The position numbers and the translations under genes are program-made. DNA of 8,622 nucleotides, from contig JAFGKQ010000035.1 of NCBI GenBank assembly GCA_016928495.1, positions 1-8,622 on the forward strand, in the 5' to 3' direction. Source of the stretch: Candidatus Fermentibacterales bacterium. Lineage in GTDB: Bacteria; Fermentibacterota; Fermentibacteria; Fermentibacterales; JAFGKQ01. Positions 5,643 to 8,622 of this stretch are shown here, in pieces. Numbering within the stretch: position 1 is the first letter of the stretch; every line of letters begins with the position of its first letter. Below the pieces are notes generated by a model. The model saw only the letters and a program-made list of their open reading frames with translations. It made no database searches and was not told where the DNA came from.

Positions 5643-8336
5643 TCAGTCGTCCAGCACCTTCAGCACGTCCACTATCGTGGTCGACAGGTCGCGCTCGATG
5701 GAGAAGCCTCGCTTTTCCAGAACATCGATCATGCGAGCGTTGTCGGTGGTCGTCTGGGCAATGATCCTCCGTAGCCCCCACCTTCGCGCGATCTCGATGC
5801 AGTAGTCGGTCAGGATCCCGCCCAGGCCGGCGTTCTGCCATCTGTCCGCTATCAACACCGCGTACTCCCCGGACTCGTGATCGGGATCCGCCACGAGCCG
5901 ACCCACGCCGATCAGGCGTCGCCTGCCCTCCTGCTCCATCTCTGCGACGATGGCTATCTCCCTGTCGTAGTCGTTGAAGCAGTACCTTATCGCGGCCTCG
6001 TGCGTGGACCAGCGGAAGAAGTACCTGAAACGCGAGTAGATGGACTCCCTGGAGCATGCCGAGAGCATCTCCATCCAGAGGGGCTCGTCCTCCGGCTTGA
6101 TGGGACGCAGCAGGATGCCGGTCCCGTCCTTGAGGCGGCCGGACCTGACGTACTCCTCGGGATAGGGCCTCAGCGCCAGGTGGGCGTAGGGCCGCGTCAT
6201 CCTCCCGGCTTCGAGGGGATCCACCACCACCCTGGCATCCAGGGCGATCGAGCCGTTGGGCGTGGCCAGCAGAGGGTTGACATCGAGCTCGACTATCTCG
6301 GGGTAGTCAGCCGCCATGTAGGAGAGCCTGATCATCGTCTCGAGCAACCCGTCCAGATGGATGGCGGGCCGGCCCCTGTAGGGGCCCTTCAGGAGCGGCC
6401 AGACGCGGAGCGACTCGAGCATCCTCCTGGCCAGCCGCTCGCTCAACGGCGGGAAGCCCAGGGCCGTGTCCGCCATGACCTCCGCCCAGGTCCCTCCCAT
6501 GCCGACCATGATCACGCTTCCGAAGACAGGGTCGCGCTTGATGCCCAGGATCAGCTCGACGCCCCCGGAGGCATCGATCATCGGCTGTATCGTGACGCCC
6601 TCTATCCTGGCCTCCGGAGCCCTCTCGCGCACCGATCCCATCATGGCATGGAAGGAATCGCGAACTGCGTCGGCGTCGCGAAGACCCAGGATCACGCCGC
6701 CTGCGTCGGTCTTGTGGCTCAGGTCGGGCGAGAGCACCTTCATGACCACCGGGAAGCCGGTCTCGACCGCCACGGAGACGGCCTCTTCCGCGCCCTGCGC
6801 CGGCCGGGGCATCGCCACGTCGATGCCGTAGGCCTCGAGGAGCATCTTGGAAACCGTCTCGGTCAGCACGCTCTCGCCCGAGTCGAAGGCCTCCCGCAGC
6901 TTCTCGCGGAACGCGGGCCTGTCCAGCTCGAACTCCACAGGGATCTCGCGGGGGGTCTCGTAGAGGGCCTGGAGGTTCCTCGAATAGTCTACGAGAGTCA
7001 TGAAGGCCCTGACGCCCTGCTCGGGCGTCGTGTAGGTCGCCACGCCGCTGTCCACGAGGATGCCGATGCCCTCGGCCACGCTCTCGCCGCCCATCCAGGC
7101 TGCGAGAACGGGCTTCCTGGTCTCCCCCGCGGTCCTGCCTATCGCCCTCGCGACACTCGACGGATCGGTCATCCCCTGCGGGGTCAGGATGACGAGCAGG
7201 GCGTCCACCCCCTGATCCTCCAGCAGTATCCTCGATGCCTTCTCGTACCTCTTCGCCCTGGCATCCCCGATCACGTCCACCGGATTGGAGTGAGACCAGA
7301 CAGGCGGCAGCGACTCGTTCAGGGCCGCCATGCTCGCCTCGCTGAGCCGGGCCAGCGTGCCGTTCATGGAGATCAGAGCATCCGCGGCCATGACGCCGGG
7401 GCCTCCGGCGTTGGTGACTATCCCCAGGCGAGGGCCCCGAGGCGTTCTCTCCCTGCCGATAAGCTCGGCCACATCGAAAATCTCGCCGATGTCGAGCACC
7501 CTCGCGATGCCCGCGCGCCTGAAGGCGGCATCGTAGACGGAGTCCGCGGAGGCCAGGGCGCCCGTGTGCGAGGCGGCGGCCCTGGCCGACTCGGGGAACC
7601 TGCCGGCCTTGTATGCGACGATGGGCTTCCTGAGAGCGACTGCCCTGGCTGCCGTCATGAACTCCCTGGCATCCCTTATGGACTCGATGTAGAGCAGGAT
7701 CGAGTCGGTTGCCTCGTCATCGCCCAGATAGTCGATCAGGTCGCTGAACCCGATATCGACAGCGTTGCCGATCGAGACGAACTTCGAGAAGCCGATCCTC
7801 TTGTCCCTGGCCCAGTCCAGGACCGAGGTGCAGAGGGCGCCGCTCTGAGAGATGAACGCCACCTTCCCGGCGCCGGGCATGCCCGCGGCGAAGCTTGCGT
7901 TGAGACCGAGGCCGGGCACGATCACCCCGAGGCAGTTGGGCCCCAGGAGCCTCATCCCGTCGAACCTCGAGACCTCGGCCCGCAGCTTCTGCTCCAGGGC
8001 CCTGCCCTCCTCGCCTACCTCTCCGAACCCGGCGCTCATGACTATCAGGCCGCGTATCCCGGCCTCGCCGCAATCGGACACGAGGCCCGGAACCTGCCTC
8101 GCCGGAGAGCAGAGGATCGCCAGATCGGGGACCTTCGGGAGGCCACGGACGTCCGGGTAGCACTGAACGCCCATGACCGCCTCGCTCGAGGGGTTCACCG
8201 GGTACACCACGCCGCGGTATCCGGCTGCCACGAGGTTGCCGAGCACCTTGCCGCCAACGCTGTTGGGGTTGATGGTAACGCCCACCAGAGCTATGCGCCT
8301 GGGCTCGAAGAACAGATCGAGGTTGCGAACGCTCAT
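5643..8336 (-). CDS. ADP-forming acetate/acyl-CoA synthetase fused to GNAT acetyltransferase (PatZ/Pat-like)
   Basis: A complete 897-residue protein, close to the length of E. coli PatZ. Domain order is a CoA-binding Rossmann domain (about 5-135; IALVGVTINPNSVGGKVLGN, LLGPNCLGV), succinyl-CoA-ligase-like domains (150-455; FISQSGAL, SIGNAVDIGFSDL), an ATP-grasp domain (475-710; SPDLSHKTDAGGV at 536, GMGGTWAEV at 612, ELDVNPLL at 683) and a C-terminal GNAT domain (738-897; GEYAVLIADRWQNAGLGGIL at 823 with the Q-x-x-G-x-G acetyl-CoA loop, then TTDNARMIDVLEKRGF). The family reaction is acyl-CoA + ADP + Pi to acid + CoA + ATP. His257 in ASHTGALAS and His541 in SHKTDAGG match the two phosphorylated histidines of archaeal ADP-forming acetyl-CoA synthetase, and Glu218 is also kept, so synthetase activity is likely. 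The GNAT domain probably acetylates protein lysines. The start ATG fits the family N-terminus but has only a weak ribosome site. It is likely co-transcribed with the threonine dehydrogenase gene 42 bp upstream. Confidence 0.93.
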   Translation of the reverse strand: MSVRNLDLFFEPRRIALVGVTINPNSVGGKVLGNLVAAGYRGVVYPVNPSSEAVMGVQCYPDVRGLPKVPDLAILCSPARQVPGLVSDCGEAGIRGLIVMSAGFGEVGEEGRALEQKLRAEVSRFDGMRLLGPNCLGVIVPGLGLNASFAAGMPGAGKVAFISQSGALCTSVLDWARDKRIGFSKFVSIGNAVDIGFSDLIDYLGDDEATDSILLYIESIRDAREFMTAARAVALRKPIVAYKAGRFPESARAAASHTGALASADSVYDAAFRRAGIARVLDIGEIFDVAELIGRERTPRGPRLGIVTNAGGPGVMAADALISMNGTLARLSEASMAALNESLPPVWSHSNPVDVIGDARAKRYEKASRILLEDQGVDALLVILTPQGMTDPSSVARAIGRTAGETRKPVLAAWMGGESVAEGIGILVDSGVATYTTPEQGVRAFMTLVDYSRNLQALYETPREIPVEFELDRPAFREKLREAFDSGESVLTETVSKMLLEAYGIDVAMPRPAQGAEEAVSVAVETGFPVVMKVLSPDLSHKTDAGGVILGLRDADAVRDSFHAMMGSVRERAPEARIEGVTIQPMIDASGGVELILGIKRDPVFGSVIMVGMGGTWAEVMADTALGFPPLSERLARRMLESLRVWPLLKGPYRGRPAIHLDGLLETMIRLSYMAADYPEIVELDVNPLLATPNGSIALDARVVVDPLEAGRMTRPYAHLALRPYPEEYVRSGRLKDGTGILLRPIKPEDEPLWMEMLSACSRESIYSRFRYFFRWSTHEAAIRYCFNDYDREIAIVAEMEQEGRRRLIGVGRLVADPDHESGEYAVLIADRWQNAGLGGILTDYCIEIARRWGLRRIIAQTTTDNARMIDVLEKRGFSIERDLSTTIVDVLKVLDD

Positions 8337-8350
8337 CTCGTGGTCCCGTG

Positions 8351-8369
8351 GCCCGCCGGAAGGCCGGGC
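8351..8369 (-). other. GC-rich hairpin between the threonine dehydrogenase and acyl-CoA synthetase genes
   Basis: GCCCG (8351-8355) plus CC pairs with GG plus CGGGC (8365-8369), with one bulged C at 8364 and a 4-nt loop. It fills much of the 42-bp gap between the two minus-strand genes and lies 14 nt before the ATG of the synthetase gene. No U-run follows on the minus strand, so it is not a clear terminator. It might stabilise the mRNA, attenuate read-through or limit ribosome access, or it may be a chance result of high GC. Confidence 0.3.
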
Positions 8370-8378
8370 AGGCCCATC

Positions 8379-8622
8379 CTAGACGGAGGAGTACAGAGCA
8401 CCGGCGGCGTGTCGCTTGCGTAGCCTATCCAGCATGTCCGCCGTCATCGCCTCCAGGTCCCACTCGGGCTCCCAGCCCCATTCCTCCCTGGCGGCGGAAT
8501 CGTCCACGCTGCTGGGCCAGGTATCGGCTATGGCCTGCCTGAAGTCCGGCTCGTATGTAACCTCGAAGCCGGGCACGTGAGCCGATATCGACGCAGCCAG
8601 CTCGCCCGCGGTGAAGGAGAGC
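8379..8622 (-). CDS. tdh: L-threonine 3-dehydrogenase, NAD-dependent epimerase (SDR) type, C-terminal part
   Basis: The 3' end of a minus-strand gene whose start is outside the window; 80 residues plus stop are visible. The frame is open through to the window edge, reading LSFTAGELAASISAHVPGFE before the rest. An internal GTG at 8576 is not the real start. The segment YEPDFRQAIADTWPSSVDD followed by SAAREEWGWEPEWDLEAMTADML is the typical C-terminus of the short-chain, UDP-galactose-epimerase-like threonine dehydrogenases. These oxidise L-threonine to 2-amino-3-oxobutyrate with NAD+, which a CoA ligase/lyase (kbl) then splits into glycine and acetyl-CoA. The N-terminal NAD-binding GxxGxxG and catalytic Tyr-Lys are not visible. 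A related nucleotide-sugar epimerase is possible, but the DFRQAIADTWP motif favours threonine dehydrogenase. The downstream acyl-CoA synthetase could use the resulting acetyl-CoA. Confidence 0.85.
   Translation of the reverse strand, partial: LSFTAGELAASISAHVPGFEVTYEPDFRQAIADTWPSSVDDSAAREEWGWEPEWDLEAMTADMLDRLRKRHAAGALYSSV

Noticed and set aside
1-8336. A cAMP-acetylation circuit linking the cyclase gene and the PatZ-like gene, by analogy with cAMP control of bacterial Pat enzymes
   Set aside because: The genes are about 4 kb apart with unrelated genes between. The synthetase-GNAT protein has no cyclic-nucleotide-binding domain, and no CRP-like site was recognised before it.
5877-8423. An 848-codon open frame on the plus strand, antisense to the acyl-CoA synthetase gene
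   Set aside because: Its translation is low-complexity (rich in Gly, His, Arg, Asp, Pro) with no family motifs, while the opposite strand has full domain-by-domain agreement with ADP-forming synthetases. It is a GC-driven shadow frame.
1-8622. CRISPR array, tRNA/rRNA genes, transposase genes or terminal inverted repeats
   Set aside because: Looked for but not seen. The only large repeat is the diverged module duplication inside the secreted protein, which is protein-domain duplication and not a mobile element.

Overview
The window is GC-rich and densely coded, apparently from an uncultured or anaerobic bacterium. The secreted protein pairs lamin-tail domains with a FlgD-like C-terminal domain, Arg is often AGG, and an ADP-forming acyl-CoA synthetase is present. 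This recalls lineages near the FCB group (for example Fermentibacteria- or Eisenbacteria-type candidate phyla). That placement is an inference of low confidence, since no rRNA or strict marker gene lies here. I see no mobile element, tRNA, rRNA or CRISPR array.

Layout. Positions 1-1848 (minus strand, 3' end outside the window) encode a tandem class III nucleotide cyclase fused to an AAA-type NTPase, the architecture of mammalian soluble adenylyl cyclase. A 190-bp divergent control region (1849-2038) follows. Two small plus-strand genes come next: a DUF503/YlxP-like protein (2039-2347) and a YjbQ/UPF0047 protein (2380-2799). Then comes a 924-residue exported protein (2865-5639) built from lamin-tail and CARDB-like modules with a FlgD-like C-terminal domain. 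It ends 3 bp from the end of a convergent minus-strand gene (5643-8336) for an 897-residue ADP-forming acyl-CoA synthetase fused to a GNAT acetyltransferase. Upstream of that gene on the same strand, 42 bp away, is the C-terminal part of an epimerase-type L-threonine 3-dehydrogenase (8379-8622, 5' end outside the window).

How the genes may work together. Threonine dehydrogenase makes 2-amino-3-oxobutyrate, which a CoA-dependent lyase (not in the window) would split into glycine and acetyl-CoA. An ADP-forming acetyl-CoA synthetase could then turn acetyl-CoA into acetate and ATP, so the minus-strand pair reads as a threonine-fermentation or energy module. The GNAT domain suggests protein lysine acetylation linked to acyl-CoA status. 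The cyclase-NTPase is a signalling protein with no partner visible here.

The genes are ordinary as families. The more unusual points are altered cyclase active-site residues, a PatZ-like fusion that keeps its synthetase histidines, the duplicated Cys-rich modules of the secreted protein, and a possible leaderless promoter in front of it.
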